A stretch of 43,627 bases of DNA from Anaerolineae bacterium. GTDB taxonomy: Bacteria > Chloroflexota > Anaerolineae > Aggregatilineales > Phototrophicaceae. The DNA is taken from NCBI GenBank assembly GCA_012270545.1, contig JAAXID010000159.1:1-43627 (forward strand), written 5' to 3'. The notes under the pieces were generated by a model. It was not told the DNA's origin. It ran no database searches and was given only the letters and a program-made list of their open reading frames with translations. The position numbers and the translations under genes were made by a program. Positions 25,287-34,306 of this stretch are shown one piece after another (the stretch's first letter is position 1; each line of letters starts with the position of its first letter).

Positions 25287-26429
25287 ATGTTTCGCATCCT
25301 CTTTACCTCTTGGTATACCGGGCTCGGGGGCGGCGAAACTGACCTTCTCACCCTGGTTGACGCGCTGGACCGAAGCCGCTACCAGCCCCATCTCCTGCTG
25401 CCGGCCGCGGGTCAATTGTCGGAGCGCTGGCGGAGCGCCGGCTGGCCCGTTCATATCCTGCCATACCGCGGCGTCTCGACCTGGTTCATCCCGGCCCTCT
25501 GGAAGCGCTTTCCGGTAGTTCGCCGAATGACTGAACTGCTGCGCCGGCAGAAAATCGATCTGGTGCAGGGCGATTACCACACGCTTCCCCTGATCGCGCC
25601 GGCCGCTCAAATCGCTGGCATACCGCTCACCTGGACCGTCTGGGGCTGGTGGTTCAAGCCGAAGCCCTGGCAGAAATCCTTCTTTCGGCGGATTCCCGTG
25701 GCCGCTGCGCGTTCCCGAGCGATACGCGACGGTTTTCTCGGGGAACCGCCCTTCATGCCGGTCGAGCAGTTGCCGCTGGTTTATTCCGGTGTCGACACCA
25801 AGCGATTCCGTCCCGGGCTGGATGGCGCGTCGCTGCGCCGTGAAATCGGCATAGCGGCCGCTGCCCGGGTAGTCGCCATGGTCGCTCGCTTTCAGCGCGT
25901 CAAAGGGCATCACACCTTTCAGGCGATGGCGCAGCGCATCCTGGCAGAACGACCCGATACGCGCTTCATTGTGGCCGGCGACGATGTCTTCGGCGTGGCC
26001 GCCGATCAGCGCTATCGCGATGAGATTCTGTCCAATGCCAGATCGAGCGCCATACTGCGCGACCGGCTCCATTATCTCGGTTTCCGGGGTGATGTCGAAT
26101 CCGTCTACGCTGCCGCTGATGTTGTCGTCTGCCCCTCGGAATTCGAAAGCTATGGCCTGGCGAATTTGGAAGCGATGGCTTGCGCCTTGCCGGTCGTCAG
26201 CACTCGCCGCGGCGGCCCCTCGGAGACGATCGCGGAGGGCGTCACCGGCTTCCTGGTTGACCCGGGCGATGCGAATGCGCTGGGGAAGGGTGTGCTGCGC
26301 CTGCTCAACGACGCGCCTCTCCGTGCGCGTATGGGCGCGGCCGCCCGTGAACACGTCGAGCGCAGCTTCTCGGTTGATGCCGCCGCCGCTGCCCACAGCG
26401 CGATATTCGAAGACTTGCTGGCTCTCTAG
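25287..26429 (+). CDS. GT4-family glycosyltransferase
   Basis: A 380-residue GT-B enzyme. The N-terminal domain starts MFRILFTSWYTGLGGGET, where the glycine loop contacts the acceptor or nucleotide. The C-terminal nucleotide-sugar domain includes VVAMVARFQRVKGHHTF and the Ex7E motif EFESYGLANLEAMA. It would transfer a sugar from a nucleotide donor to a glycan or lipid acceptor in the cytoplasm. The start could be ATG 25287, or GTG 25278, which overlaps the TGA of the TIR-WD40 gene (GTGA); either way the genes are probably translationally coupled. Its stop shares the palindrome CTAG with the stop of the convergent gene at 26426. Confidence 0.9.
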   Translation: MFRILFTSWYTGLGGGETDLLTLVDALDRSRYQPHLLLPAAGQLSERWRSAGWPVHILPYRGVSTWFIPALWKRFPVVRRMTELLRRQKIDLVQGDYHTLPLIAPAAQIAGIPLTWTVWGWWFKPKPWQKSFFRRIPVAAARSRAIRDGFLGEPPFMPVEQLPLVYSGVDTKRFRPGLDGASLRREIGIAAAARVVAMVARFQRVKGHHTFQAMAQRILAERPDTRFIVAGDDVFGVAADQRYRDEILSNARSSAILRDRLHYLGFRGDVESVYAAADVVVCPSEFESYGLANLEAMACALPVVSTRRGGPSETIAEGVTGFLVDPGDANALGKGVLRLLNDAPLRARMGAAAREHVERSFSVDAAAAAHSAIFEDLLAL

Positions 26430-27379
26430 TTGACCGTGGCGTTGCCGAAGAATCTGGCGAGCGTATCACTGAGCGTGTTGTCGTTCAGATAAGCGATGTG
26501 CTCGCCGGCAAAGGGGATGGGCGTCATAGCAAAGTGATCGACCAAAGCATTGTCCGGCACGGTATTCGGCAGGGCTAGCAGGTCCAGCAAGCTGGTGCTC
26601 ACGGGTGAACCCGGCAGCAGCGATTGCATGATCATCACGACCGGGCGCAGCAGCGCGACCGGCACTGGCAGCAGCAGACGCCAGGTGCCGAGCGCTTCGA
26701 TGACGCGCCTTTCAATCTCACCGAGAGTCAGCACTTCGGGACCGCCAAGAGCCAATTCGGCGCCGACCGTGCTCTCATCATCGAGGCAGCGGATCACCGC
26801 TTCGACCACATCATCGACTGAAACCGGCTGGAATACGGCTTTGCCTCCGCCGATCAGCGGGAAGACCAGTGGCGTAACTTTGAGCAGGCGCGCGAAGGAG
26901 TTGAAGAATTCATCCTGCGGCCCAAAAATCGCCGACGGACGCAGCGCCGTCCATTTCAAATCCGAGGCGGCGACCGCTTCCTGGGCGCGCCCCTTGCTGG
27001 CGAGGAAGCGATAGGGCAAATCGCTTCTGGCGCCGTTTTGACTCATGTGGATGAAGCGCTCGACGCCGGCCGAGCGGGCGGCTTTTAACACATTCACTGT
27101 GCCGCGATAGTTGACCGCCTCGTAGGTCTGCCCGCCCTTCTCCAGCGCGATGGCGACATAATGAATGACGCTGTCGACGCCTTCCATCGCTGGCGTCAAA
27201 CTTGACGGTCGCGTGACATCGCCTTCGACGATCTCGATGCGGTCGGCGACTTCTTGCAAGCGCAAAGCCGCCTTCGCCTTGCGCCGCACCAGCGCTCGCA
27301 CTGAATGCCCAGCAGCGACCAATCGCTTCACCGTTTGATTGCCGAGATAGCCGGCTGCTCCCGTCACCAGTATCGTCAT
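26426..27379 (-). CDS. NAD(P)-binding epimerase/NmrA-like protein (complex I NDUFA9-like)
   Basis: A 317-residue atypical SDR. The cofactor motif ILVTGAAGYLGNQTVKRLV sits at the N-terminus, followed by VRALVRRK, which suggests NADP preference, and EGDVTRPSSLTPAMEGVDSVIH. The Tyr-Lys catalytic pair of classical SDRs is not seen. VERFIHMSQNGA and WTALRPSAIFGPQDEFFN are typical of the NDUFA9/YwnB-like group, which bind NADPH and may act in quinone or lipid metabolism. The chosen start is ATG 27379, which begins the Rossmann strand; an extension to 27412 is less likely. It is divergent from tsaC/sua5 and convergent with the glycosyltransferase gene. Confidence 0.85.
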   Translation of the reverse strand: MTILVTGAAGYLGNQTVKRLVAAGHSVRALVRRKAKAALRLQEVADRIEIVEGDVTRPSSLTPAMEGVDSVIHYVAIALEKGGQTYEAVNYRGTVNVLKAARSAGVERFIHMSQNGARSDLPYRFLASKGRAQEAVAASDLKWTALRPSAIFGPQDEFFNSFARLLKVTPLVFPLIGGGKAVFQPVSVDDVVEAVIRCLDDESTVGAELALGGPEVLTLGEIERRVIEALGTWRLLLPVPVALLRPVVMIMQSLLPGSPVSTSLLDLLALPNTVPDNALVDHFAMTPIPFAGEHIAYLNDNTLSDTLARFFGNATVN

Positions 27380-27410
27380 CGCGCGCGCCTTTCGCCCCGG
27401 GCTTACTTCC

Positions 27411-27434
27411 ATTATAGCGTCAGAAGATTATAAT
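27411..27434. promoter_or_regulatory. Divergent -10 boxes between the NmrA-like gene and tsaC/sua5
   Basis: The minus strand has TATAAT at 27416-27411 and again at 27432-27427. The second is part of the palindrome GATTATAATC, which also gives a plus-strand TATAAT at 27429-27434. A further plus-strand TAGAAT lies at 27497-27502. No strong -35 hexamers are seen. Confidence 0.4.
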
Positions 27435-27568
27435 CACCTAAGATTTGCAGACTGTACGGGCCGCTCCCTCGCCGCAGAAGTGATCGCGTAACGTGGTAGA
27501 ATACGCCGGCGCGCCGCCCTGCAGTGACAACCAACCAGCGGCGCTCGATAGTGGGGATGGCTCAATCT

Positions 27569-28630
27569 ATGTCGAAGCGGACCCGTGTATTTCGCGTCGA
27601 TCCCAAGGCGCCGCAGCCAGAGGCGATTGCTGTCGCTGGCCGAACGATACGCGCTGGTGGATTGGTCGCCTTTCCGACGGAAACGGTATACGGCCTGGGC
27701 GCCAATGCCTTTGATGACGCGGCCGTAGCAAAGATTTTCGCCGCCAAGGGCCGGCCCGCGAATGACCCGCTGATTGTGCATATCGCGCGCATCGACCAAT
27801 TGCCGCAGGTTGCAAAAGGGATACCCGCGCAAGCCCTCGAGCTCAGCCGCCGCTTTTGGCCGGGACCATTAACCCTCGTGCTGGAAAAGGCTGAGCGCAT
27901 TCCCGCCAATCTGACGGCCGGTCTCGACACTGTGGCTCTGCGCATGCCCAATCACGCCGTGGCATTGGCGCTGCTGCGGTCGGCGAATACCCCCATTGCC
28001 GCGCCCAGCGCCAATCAATTCTCGCGCCCCAGCCCTACCAGCGCCCGGCATGTGATTGATGATCTCGACGGTCTCGTTGATGTCCTACTGGATGGCGGCC
28101 TAACGCCGATCGGTGTGGAATCGACGATCCTCAGTTTAGTCGATGACCCACCACGCGTCCTGCGCCCGGGCGGCATTCCCATAGAAGCGCTGCGTGAGGC
28201 GCTGCCCGATCTACACTATGAGCCAGCATATCTCGCTGACGATGTATCCCCCGCGCCGGCGCCGGGCAACATGCTGCGGCACTATTCGCCCAGAGCCCGG
28301 GTCATCTTGTTTGCGGGCGCTGACGACGCTGAGGTCTACGCGGCAATGCGCGCCGAGATCGCAGGGCATAAGCGCGTGGGCTTGTTGGCGAGCGATGCCG
28401 ATGCGGTCGAATTTGCCGACCTTGAGATACCAATCGAGCGGCTGGGCGCAGACGCCGACGCCGCCGCCCGGCGTTTGTTCGCCGCGCTGCGTTCCCTGGA
28501 TCAGCAGGGGATGGACTGCATTCTTGCGCGCGCGCCGGCAAAGACGGGATTGGGTCTGGCTCTTTGGGATCGTCTGCTGCGCGCGGCGGCGGGCTCGCTG
28601 GTCGAGGTGCCAGCCGGGCATACGGATTGA
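27569..28630 (+). CDS. sua5: L-threonylcarbamoyladenylate synthase (Sua5 type)
   Basis: A 353-residue enzyme that makes threonylcarbamoyl-AMP from threonine, bicarbonate and ATP for the t6A37 modification of ANN-reading tRNAs. The YrdC-like domain (about residues 10-205) has GGLVAFPTETVYGLGANAFD, KGRPANDPLIVHI, FWPGPLTLVL and PIAAPSANQFSRPSPTSA. The C-terminal Sua5 domain (about 230-350) distinguishes it from short TsaC. The PAPGNMLRHYSPRA linker between them is the conserved, gating segment. ATG 27569 is preferred because it gives the usual short N-terminus and has GTGGGG upstream; GTG 27524 and ATG 27557 are alternatives. The asnS gene follows 74 bp later with its own -10. Confidence 0.93.
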   Translation: MSKRTRVFRVDPKAPQPEAIAVAGRTIRAGGLVAFPTETVYGLGANAFDDAAVAKIFAAKGRPANDPLIVHIARIDQLPQVAKGIPAQALELSRRFWPGPLTLVLEKAERIPANLTAGLDTVALRMPNHAVALALLRSANTPIAAPSANQFSRPSPTSARHVIDDLDGLVDVLLDGGLTPIGVESTILSLVDDPPRVLRPGGIPIEALREALPDLHYEPAYLADDVSPAPAPGNMLRHYSPRARVILFAGADDAEVYAAMRAEIAGHKRVGLLASDADAVEFADLEIPIERLGADADAAARRLFAALRSLDQQGMDCILARAPAKTGLGLALWDRLLRAAAGSLVEVPAGHTD

Positions 28631-28658
28631 CCGGCTCAGCGACCGTGACATCCTCGTA

Positions 28659-28667
28659 TGATATAAT
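28659..28667 (+). promoter_or_regulatory. Extended -10 for asnS
   Basis: TGATATAAT (TGn + TATAAT) ends 37 nt upstream of the GTG at 28705. AAAGGA (28692-28697) is the ribosome site. Confidence 0.5.
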
Positions 28668-28704
28668 CACGTGCGTGTAGATTATCTCGCTAAAGGAACT
28701 TACG

Positions 28705-30042
28705 GTGGCGGAAGTCATTCAGATCAAGGATATCGCGGCCCACGAGGGACAAGAAGTCACCGTGCGCGGCTGGGTCTATAACAAAACCGGCAAGGGTCGC
28801 TTGCAGTTCATTCTGCTGCGCGATGGCAGTGGGCAGGCGCAATGCGTCGCCTTCAAGAAAGAGATGGAGCCCGTCGAATTCGAGATCGCCCGCGGCCTGA
28901 CGCAGGAGTCATCGGTCATCATCACCGGATCGGTACGCGCCGATGATCGCGCGCCCGGCTTTCCCGGCGGATACGAGATAAGCATCCAAAAGCTCGAGCT
29001 GGTGCAAGAGGCGCAGGAATACCCCATCACGCCGAAAGCGCATGGCACCGAATTCTTGATGAATCACCGGCACCTGTGGCTGCGCAGCAATCGGCAGTGG
29101 GCGATATTGCGGATTCGCGCGACCATTATCAAGGCGCTGCGCGATTGGCTGGATGATCAAGGCTTCCTACTCGTCGATACACCGATTATTACGCCCGCCG
29201 CCGGCGAAGAAACGACCACGCTATTCGAAGTCGATTACTTCGGCGAGAACGCCTTTCTAGCGCAAACGGGCCAGCTCTACAACGAAGCGAATATCATGGC
29301 CTTCGGCAAAGTGTACTGCTTCGGTCCCACCTTCCGCGCCGAGAAGTCAAAAACGCGGCGCCACCTGATCGAGTTCTGGATGCTCGAGCCGGAAATCGCC
29401 TTCTGCAGTTTGGAAGAGTTGATGGAAATCGAAGAAGGCATGGTGGCCTACGTCGTGACGCAAGTGCTTGAGAAGCATCAGCAGGAACTCGCTATCATCG
29501 AGCGCGACATCGACAAGCTCAAAGCGATCACCCCGCCCTTCGCCCGCATCGACTACGATGACGCGGTGGCGCGGCTCAAGGCGCTTCAGCGACAAATCGA
29601 CGATCCGGCAGCCAAGGCGGAGTTGGCGATCGAATGGGGTGAGGACTTCGGCAGTCCCCACGAGACGGCGCTCGCCGAGATGTTTGACAAGCCCGTCTTC
29701 GTCTACCACTATCCAACGGCGGTCAAAGCCTTTTATATGACGCCGGTCGCTGGACGTCCGGAAGTCTGCCGCAGCGTCGATCTGCTGGCGCCGGAGGGCT
29801 ACGGAGAGATCATCGGCGGCAGCGAGCGCATCCACGACGAGCAGCTGCTGGCGGCGAACATCGACAAAATGGGACTGGGGCGAGAAGCCTATCAATGGTA
29901 TCTCGACCTGCGCAAATTTGGCACAGTGCCGCACGCTGGCTTCGGCATCGGCATTGAACGCACGGTGGCTTGGATCTGCGGGCTCAGCCATGTGCGCGAG
30001 ACGATTCCCTACGCACGCCTGCTCAATCGGAAGTACCCGTAG
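28705..30042 (+). CDS. asnS: Asparaginyl-tRNA synthetase
   Basis: A 445-residue class IIb aminoacyl-tRNA synthetase that charges tRNA-Asn. The N-terminal OB-fold anticodon domain (about 1-110) includes [24 protein letters not shown]. The catalytic core has motif 2 ([20 protein letters not shown]) and motif 3 ([18 protein letters not shown]). The AEKS loop and the long insertion before [12 protein letters not shown] fit AsnRS rather than AspRS. Presence of asnS implies direct charging of Asn. Start is GTG 28705 with AAAGGA 7 nt upstream. The gene is convergent with radA, 27 bp apart. Confidence 0.95.
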   Translation: MAEVIQIKDIAAHEGQEVTVRGWVYNKTGKGRLQFILLRDGSGQAQCVAFKKEMEPVEFEIARGLTQESSVIITGSVRADDRAPGFPGGYEISIQKLELVQEAQEYPITPKAHGTEFLMNHRHLWLRSNRQWAILRIRATIIKALRDWLDDQGFLLVDTPIITPAAGEETTTLFEVDYFGENAFLAQTGQLYNEANIMAFGKVYCFGPTFRAEKSKTRRHLIEFWMLEPEIAFCSLEELMEIEEGMVAYVVTQVLEKHQQELAIIERDIDKLKAITPPFARIDYDDAVARLKALQRQIDDPAAKAELAIEWGEDFGSPHETALAEMFDKPVFVYHYPTAVKAFYMTPVAGRPEVCRSVDLLAPEGYGEIIGGSERIHDEQLLAANIDKMGLGREAYQWYLDLRKFGTVPHAGFGIGIERTVAWICGLSHVRETIPYARLLNRKYP

Positions 30043-30069
30043 GCGCCCGCATCACCAATATAGCCAGGC

Positions 30070-31446
30070 TCAATCTTGGGGAAAAACGGCGCGGATGGCG
30101 TCGGCCAGGCTTCGCGCCTCAATCAGTTGGATGCCTTTTGGCAAGTCATCGCCAGCGTGCCGCAGCCTTGGCACCAAAGCGCGCTTGAAGCCGATCTTCT
30201 GCGCCTCCTTCAGCCGCGCCGCCAACTGCCCCACGCGCCGCACTTCGCCGCTCAATCCAACCTCGCCGACGAGCGCAATATCGGCCGGCAGCGCGCGATC
30301 GTAATAGCTGGACGCGATCGCCAGCGCCAAAGCCAGATCCGAGGCCGGCTCCGAGATTCTCAAGCCCCCGACGACATTGACGAAGACATCTTGCTCCCAT
30401 AGCTTCAGGCCGATTCGTTTGCTCAAGACCGCGCTGATCAGCAGCAGGCGATTCATGTCGATGCCGTTCGGCGTGCGCCGTGGATTGCCGAAAGTAGACG
30501 GGCTGGTCAGCGCCTGCAGTTCGACCAGCAAAGGCCGAGTGCCTTCCATGGTGATTGCGATGGCTGAACCGGGCGAGTTGATCACCCGCTCTTCGAGAAA
30601 TACCTGCGACGGATTCGCAACCTCTACTAGGCCGCTACCGCGCATCTCAAATACGCCAACCTCGCTTGTGGCGCCGAAGCGATTCTTGACCCCGCGCAGC
30701 AGCCGATATTGTCCAAATGGATCGCCTTCGAGATAGAGCACGGCGTCGACGATATGTTCCAGCGTGCGCGGACCAGCGATGTGACCATCTTTGGTCACGT
30801 GGCCGATCAGCAAAATGCTCAGGCCCGCGTGCTTCGCCAGCTCTTGCAGACGAATCGAGCATTCCCGCACCTGGGCGACCAGGCCGGGCGAAGAATCCAG
30901 CTCGGCGACGCGGGTCGTCTGGATCGAATCGATCACGACCAGCGTCGGCTCAAGCACTGTGATCTGCTGAAAGATCTGATCCAAATCGGTCTCCGTCAGC
31001 AGGTACAGTCCGGGATCGCCCAAGCCCATGCGATCGGCCCGCAGCTTGATCTGCTGCGCGCTTTCTTCGCCGCTGACGTATAGCACTCTGTCATTCGCCC
31101 GCGCCAAGAGCGCCGACAATTCGAGCACGAGCGTGGATTTGCCGATGCCGGGTTCGCCGCCGAGCAAAACCAGGCTGCCCGGCACCAGCCCGCCGCCCAG
31201 CACACGACTGAATTCAGCAATTGGGACGGGAATGCGCGCTTCGCCCTCCAGGATGATTTCGGAAAGCAGCGTCGCCCCTTCCTGCGCGTTGCCACCCGCT
31301 CTTGCCGGCCGGCGGAAGGACGGCCGCGTTTCTTCGACGTGCTCGACCATCGTGTCAAATTGGCGGCATTGGGGACAGCGCCCGAAGTAGGCGGGGCTGC
31401 GTTTGCCGCAATTCGAGCAAACAAATGAACTGCGTCGCTTGCTCAT
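30070..31446 (-). CDS. radA: DNA repair protein RadA (Sms)
   Basis: A 458-residue RecA-like ATPase and branch-migration helicase. The N-terminal C4 zinc finger (FVCSNCGKRSPAYFGRCPQC) is followed by the RecA core with Walker A GEPGIGKSTLVLE and Walker B LVVIDSIQT. The RadA-specific KNRFG motif is at GVKNRFGATSEVG. A Lon-protease-like C-terminal domain contains DLALALAIASSY and GEVGLSGEVRRV. The protein extends recombination intermediates together with RecA. Length and domain order are standard. Start is ATG 31446 with a poor Shine-Dalgarno. Confidence 0.96.
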   Translation of the reverse strand: MSKRRSSFVCSNCGKRSPAYFGRCPQCRQFDTMVEHVEETRPSFRRPARAGGNAQEGATLLSEIILEGEARIPVPIAEFSRVLGGGLVPGSLVLLGGEPGIGKSTLVLELSALLARANDRVLYVSGEESAQQIKLRADRMGLGDPGLYLLTETDLDQIFQQITVLEPTLVVIDSIQTTRVAELDSSPGLVAQVRECSIRLQELAKHAGLSILLIGHVTKDGHIAGPRTLEHIVDAVLYLEGDPFGQYRLLRGVKNRFGATSEVGVFEMRGSGLVEVANPSQVFLEERVINSPGSAIAITMEGTRPLLVELQALTSPSTFGNPRRTPNGIDMNRLLLISAVLSKRIGLKLWEQDVFVNVVGGLRISEPASDLALALAIASSYYDRALPADIALVGEVGLSGEVRRVGQLAARLKEAQKIGFKRALVPRLRHAGDDLPKGIQLIEARSLADAIRAVFPQD

Positions 31447-31486
31447 AGCATGAAAGTCGCAATCTCAGCCAGGACCCGCCCGCGCC

Positions 31487-32782
31487 CTACTCGGGCATGA
31501 CCACGTGCTCGCAGCTGGAAAGGGCGCCTTTTTCAAAATATGCGATAACGCATTCGCTAAGATAGGCGCCGACCTTCTGGTGCCCTTCCGTGCTCCAATG
31601 CCCTGTGTAGTCCGCGGGTTCGAGCACATGCCTCGCCTCAATATACGGGATCTGCAACTCTTCAAATAGTTGGATGGCCGTTTGATAAGGCAGTCCAGGA
31701 GCATCCACATCGGCTTGCCGCGGAATGAGCAACACAAGAAATTGACTGCCCAGGGCGGCAACGTCGTCGCGCAATTGAGCCAGGAGCTGGCGCGTCACGT
31801 GTTTCTGCCTGTCAAACGACAGGTCTTCACCGTCAATCCCCAAGACATAGTCCAATGTCCGCAGTGCCAATGTACCCAGGTGCGTCGTCCCCAAGAGACG
31901 CTCGAATTCGCTCAAAGGCGGGGTGGCGCCAACCGCCAGATAAGCGTTCACCATGTCCGCGGGCAGTTCTACCGGGTTTCCCCACCGGTCTTCTTCAAAT
32001 CGTGTGACAAAATACTGTTTGCCCTCATCGTCAATCAAACGCAGGCTCATGTCTTTCGGCACGAGGTTTTCGGGAAAGTCATTCATATAAAAGCCAAGAA
32101 TGGAAAGCTGGGGCTTCAGACGCGGTGCGATTCCGGCAAAGGTGAGGACTGCCTGATTGGTCGCGGTCCCGGGCTCGGCGACGTTCCATACAATGGCTTC
32201 GGGCATCTCGGCTTCAAGACGATCTACATAAGATTTTCCAACATCAGCGTGAAAGCCACGCGTGTAGGAATCGCCCATAATCAAAATGCGGTCGCTCTGC
32301 GGGAGCGCCTCAACTTCGACAAATTCATCCATGTCGCCGAAACCATCGCGATTGATGACACAGCGAATGCCCGAGAGATAGCCGGCAGCGCAGGCATCGA
32401 GGACCGCCTCGTATTTTTTGCGGCAGCCGAGCTCATCACAGATTCCCCAAGGGACTTCTCGTACATTCTGCGCGGGCATCTGCCTTGGGAAATAGGTCTG
32501 TCTGCCCCAAGCAGCCAATACAACCTCTAATAGAATCAAAGTAAACAGTGTGATCAATAGGGCTTTCAGCAATGTCTTGCGGGCGCCGCCAAAGCTCCGA
32601 TTGAGAAGCCGCGCCCGCCGCAGTCGAAGCGCGCTGAAGGCAATGACCAGGCCAGCGACAATGATCAGCATCTGCGGCAGATTCAAGCCGGGACTCGTAC
32701 TTGGCAAAAGGAAATCGCTGCCTGCGCCGAGAATCGTAATGAGAATGCCAACTATTAGCAGCAGCCGCCAAGCGTGTTTCAT
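31487..32782 (-). CDS. Membrane SGNH-hydrolase-like protein, paralogue A
   Basis: A 431-residue protein with three hydrophobic segments in the first 95 residues, then a large extracytoplasmic domain. The SGNH blocks are block I ILIMGDSYTRG (near residue 170), a Gly/Asn block (LGFYMNDF) and a C-terminal HWSTEGH (near 394). The usual Asp two residues before the block V His is Thr here (TGHW), whereas the paralogue at 34307 has DVHW. The family includes esterases and O-acetyltransferases such as AlgX/PatB-like proteins; the substrate is unknown. The start is ATG 32782 with GGAG 7 nt upstream; a longer frame from 32836 lacks a ribosome site. A strong promoter lies at 32861-32889. Confidence 0.8.
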   Translation of the reverse strand: MKHAWRLLLIVGILITILGAGSDFLLPSTSPGLNLPQMLIIVAGLVIAFSALRLRRARLLNRSFGGARKTLLKALLITLFTLILLEVVLAAWGRQTYFPRQMPAQNVREVPWGICDELGCRKKYEAVLDACAAGYLSGIRCVINRDGFGDMDEFVEVEALPQSDRILIMGDSYTRGFHADVGKSYVDRLEAEMPEAIVWNVAEPGTATNQAVLTFAGIAPRLKPQLSILGFYMNDFPENLVPKDMSLRLIDDEGKQYFVTRFEEDRWGNPVELPADMVNAYLAVGATPPLSEFERLLGTTHLGTLALRTLDYVLGIDGEDLSFDRQKHVTRQLLAQLRDDVAALGSQFLVLLIPRQADVDAPGLPYQTAIQLFEELQIPYIEARHVLEPADYTGHWSTEGHQKVGAYLSECVIAYFEKGALSSCEHVVMPE

Positions 32783-32860
32783 GCCTGCTCCAAAGCGTCT
32801 TCCAATTGATTCAGCCAAATAAAGAACGGCAGCCATTTCAGTGGCATGCAGCCGCTCACG

Positions 32861-32889
32861 ATTATATGATGGCTTGTAAATGCGGACAA
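32861..32889 (-). promoter_or_regulatory. Sigma70-type promoter for SGNH paralogue A
   Basis: Read on the minus strand, TTGTCC (32889-32884) and TATAAT (32866-32861) are spaced by exactly 17 nt. Confidence 0.65.
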
Positions 32890-33097
32890 TTCAACAATCA
32901 CTTCGTCAATGCCGGCGCCCAAATCCAGAACAGTTCATGCTCGTCGCCGCTGCGCGTTCCATGAATCGCGGCGCAACGACAATGACCATGATGCACGGCC
33001 TTTCCCCCAATCACTAACATACCCTTACTTGTAACGTCGGCGTAAGGAACTTGTCGTAACCTGGATGCGTAACTTGTATGATGAAAGGACTATCACC

Positions 33098-34270
33098 ATG
33101 TTCAAGCCGAAGCGACAGAGAAGCACGCCCCTTCGCGCAGCAATCGTCATTGCATTGGCTGGCATTCTCGCGCTAAGCGTGTTGCAGGCGCCCGTTCGCG
33201 GTCAAGACAGCTGCCAGCCCCCCAACCTCAGCAGCGCCAACTGGAGGACCGACTTTTGCAATAGCAACGTCGACTTCAGCGAGATACTGGTGGGGAACCC
33301 GGTGAAGGGCGGCATTCCATCCGTAACCAATCCCTCTATGGAATCCATTGAAGAAGCGTCCGCCTGGCTCAGCGACCGTTCGCCGGTGATCGCGCTTGAG
33401 ATCGAAGGCGAAGCGCGCGCTTATCCCTTGGCCATTCTCATGTGGCACGAGATAGCCAATGATGAGATCGCCGGCAGGCCCGTCGCCGTCACCTTCTGCC
33501 CGCTCTGCAATAGCTCAATCACATTCGATAGGCGCGTGAACGACGACGTGCTGGACTTCGGGGTCAGCGGCTTGCTGCGCAACAGCGACTTGATCATGTT
33601 CGATCGCCAAAGCGAAACCTGGTGGCAGCAACTGACCGGCGAAGGATTGGTCGGCGAATACGCCGGCGTCCTGCTCGACATCGTTCCGTCGCAGGTCATC
33701 GGCTTCGGCAGCTTCGTAGAACGATATCCCAATGGGCTGGTGACGTCGCGCGAAACCGGCTACAACCGGCAATATGGCACCAACCCTTACAGGAATTATG
33801 ATAGCCAGTCTGGGCGTCCCTTCCTCTTCCGCGGTGAGATAGATCAACGTCTGGATTCGGCAGTGGATCATGTATTGGCGGCGATTATCGGCGAAAGCGC
33901 CAAAGCCTATCCCTTCGAGATTCTACGCCAGGAAAAGGTGATCAATGATTCGGTGGGCGAGACGCCAATTGTGATCTTTTTTCAAAGCAGCGTCGCCAGC
34001 GCGCTTGGCGATTATGTCATCGACAATTCCCGCGATATCGGCACAGCTGGCATGTATCAGTCCAGTTTCGATGGAGAAGTCCTGCACTTCGTGGCGAACG
34101 ATGACGGCAGTTTCACCGATGAAGCAACGCGGTCGACCTGGAATGCCTACGGCGAGGCGCTTGATGGCGAGCTCGCCGGCAGCCAGCTCAATTGGGTGCA
34201 CGCCTTCCCGCACTTCTGGTTTGCCTGGGCCGCCTTCTATCCCGACACCGAAGTTTATGCCGCAGATTGA
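33098..34270 (+). CDS. DUF3179 domain-containing secreted protein
   Basis: A 390-residue exported protein. The signal peptide covers about residues 1-37 (ends VRGQDSC). The rest matches the DUF3179 family: ARAYPLAILMWHEIANDEI, PVAVTFCPLCNSSITFDR, FGVSGLLRNSDLIMFDRQSETWWQQ, SRETGYNRQYGTNPY and the late repeat of the fold (AKAYPFEILRQEKVINDSV). The conserved CPLC pair and histidine suggest a metal or redox site, but the family has no established function. The start is ATG 33098, with AAAGGA 8 nt upstream; an in-frame ATG at 33065 adds 11 poor residues. It lies between two minus-strand SGNH paralogues. Confidence 0.88.
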   Translation: MFKPKRQRSTPLRAAIVIALAGILALSVLQAPVRGQDSCQPPNLSSANWRTDFCNSNVDFSEILVGNPVKGGIPSVTNPSMESIEEASAWLSDRSPVIALEIEGEARAYPLAILMWHEIANDEIAGRPVAVTFCPLCNSSITFDRRVNDDVLDFGVSGLLRNSDLIMFDRQSETWWQQLTGEGLVGEYAGVLLDIVPSQVIGFGSFVERYPNGLVTSRETGYNRQYGTNPYRNYDSQSGRPFLFRGEIDQRLDSAVDHVLAAIIGESAKAYPFEILRQEKVINDSVGETPIVIFFQSSVASALGDYVIDNSRDIGTAGMYQSSFDGEVLHFVANDDGSFTDEATRSTWNAYGEALDGELAGSQLNWVHAFPHFWFAWAAFYPDTEVYAAD

Positions 34271-34306
34271 CCTGCGCAGCCAGACTTCGATTCAGCTGAC
34301 AAAAGG

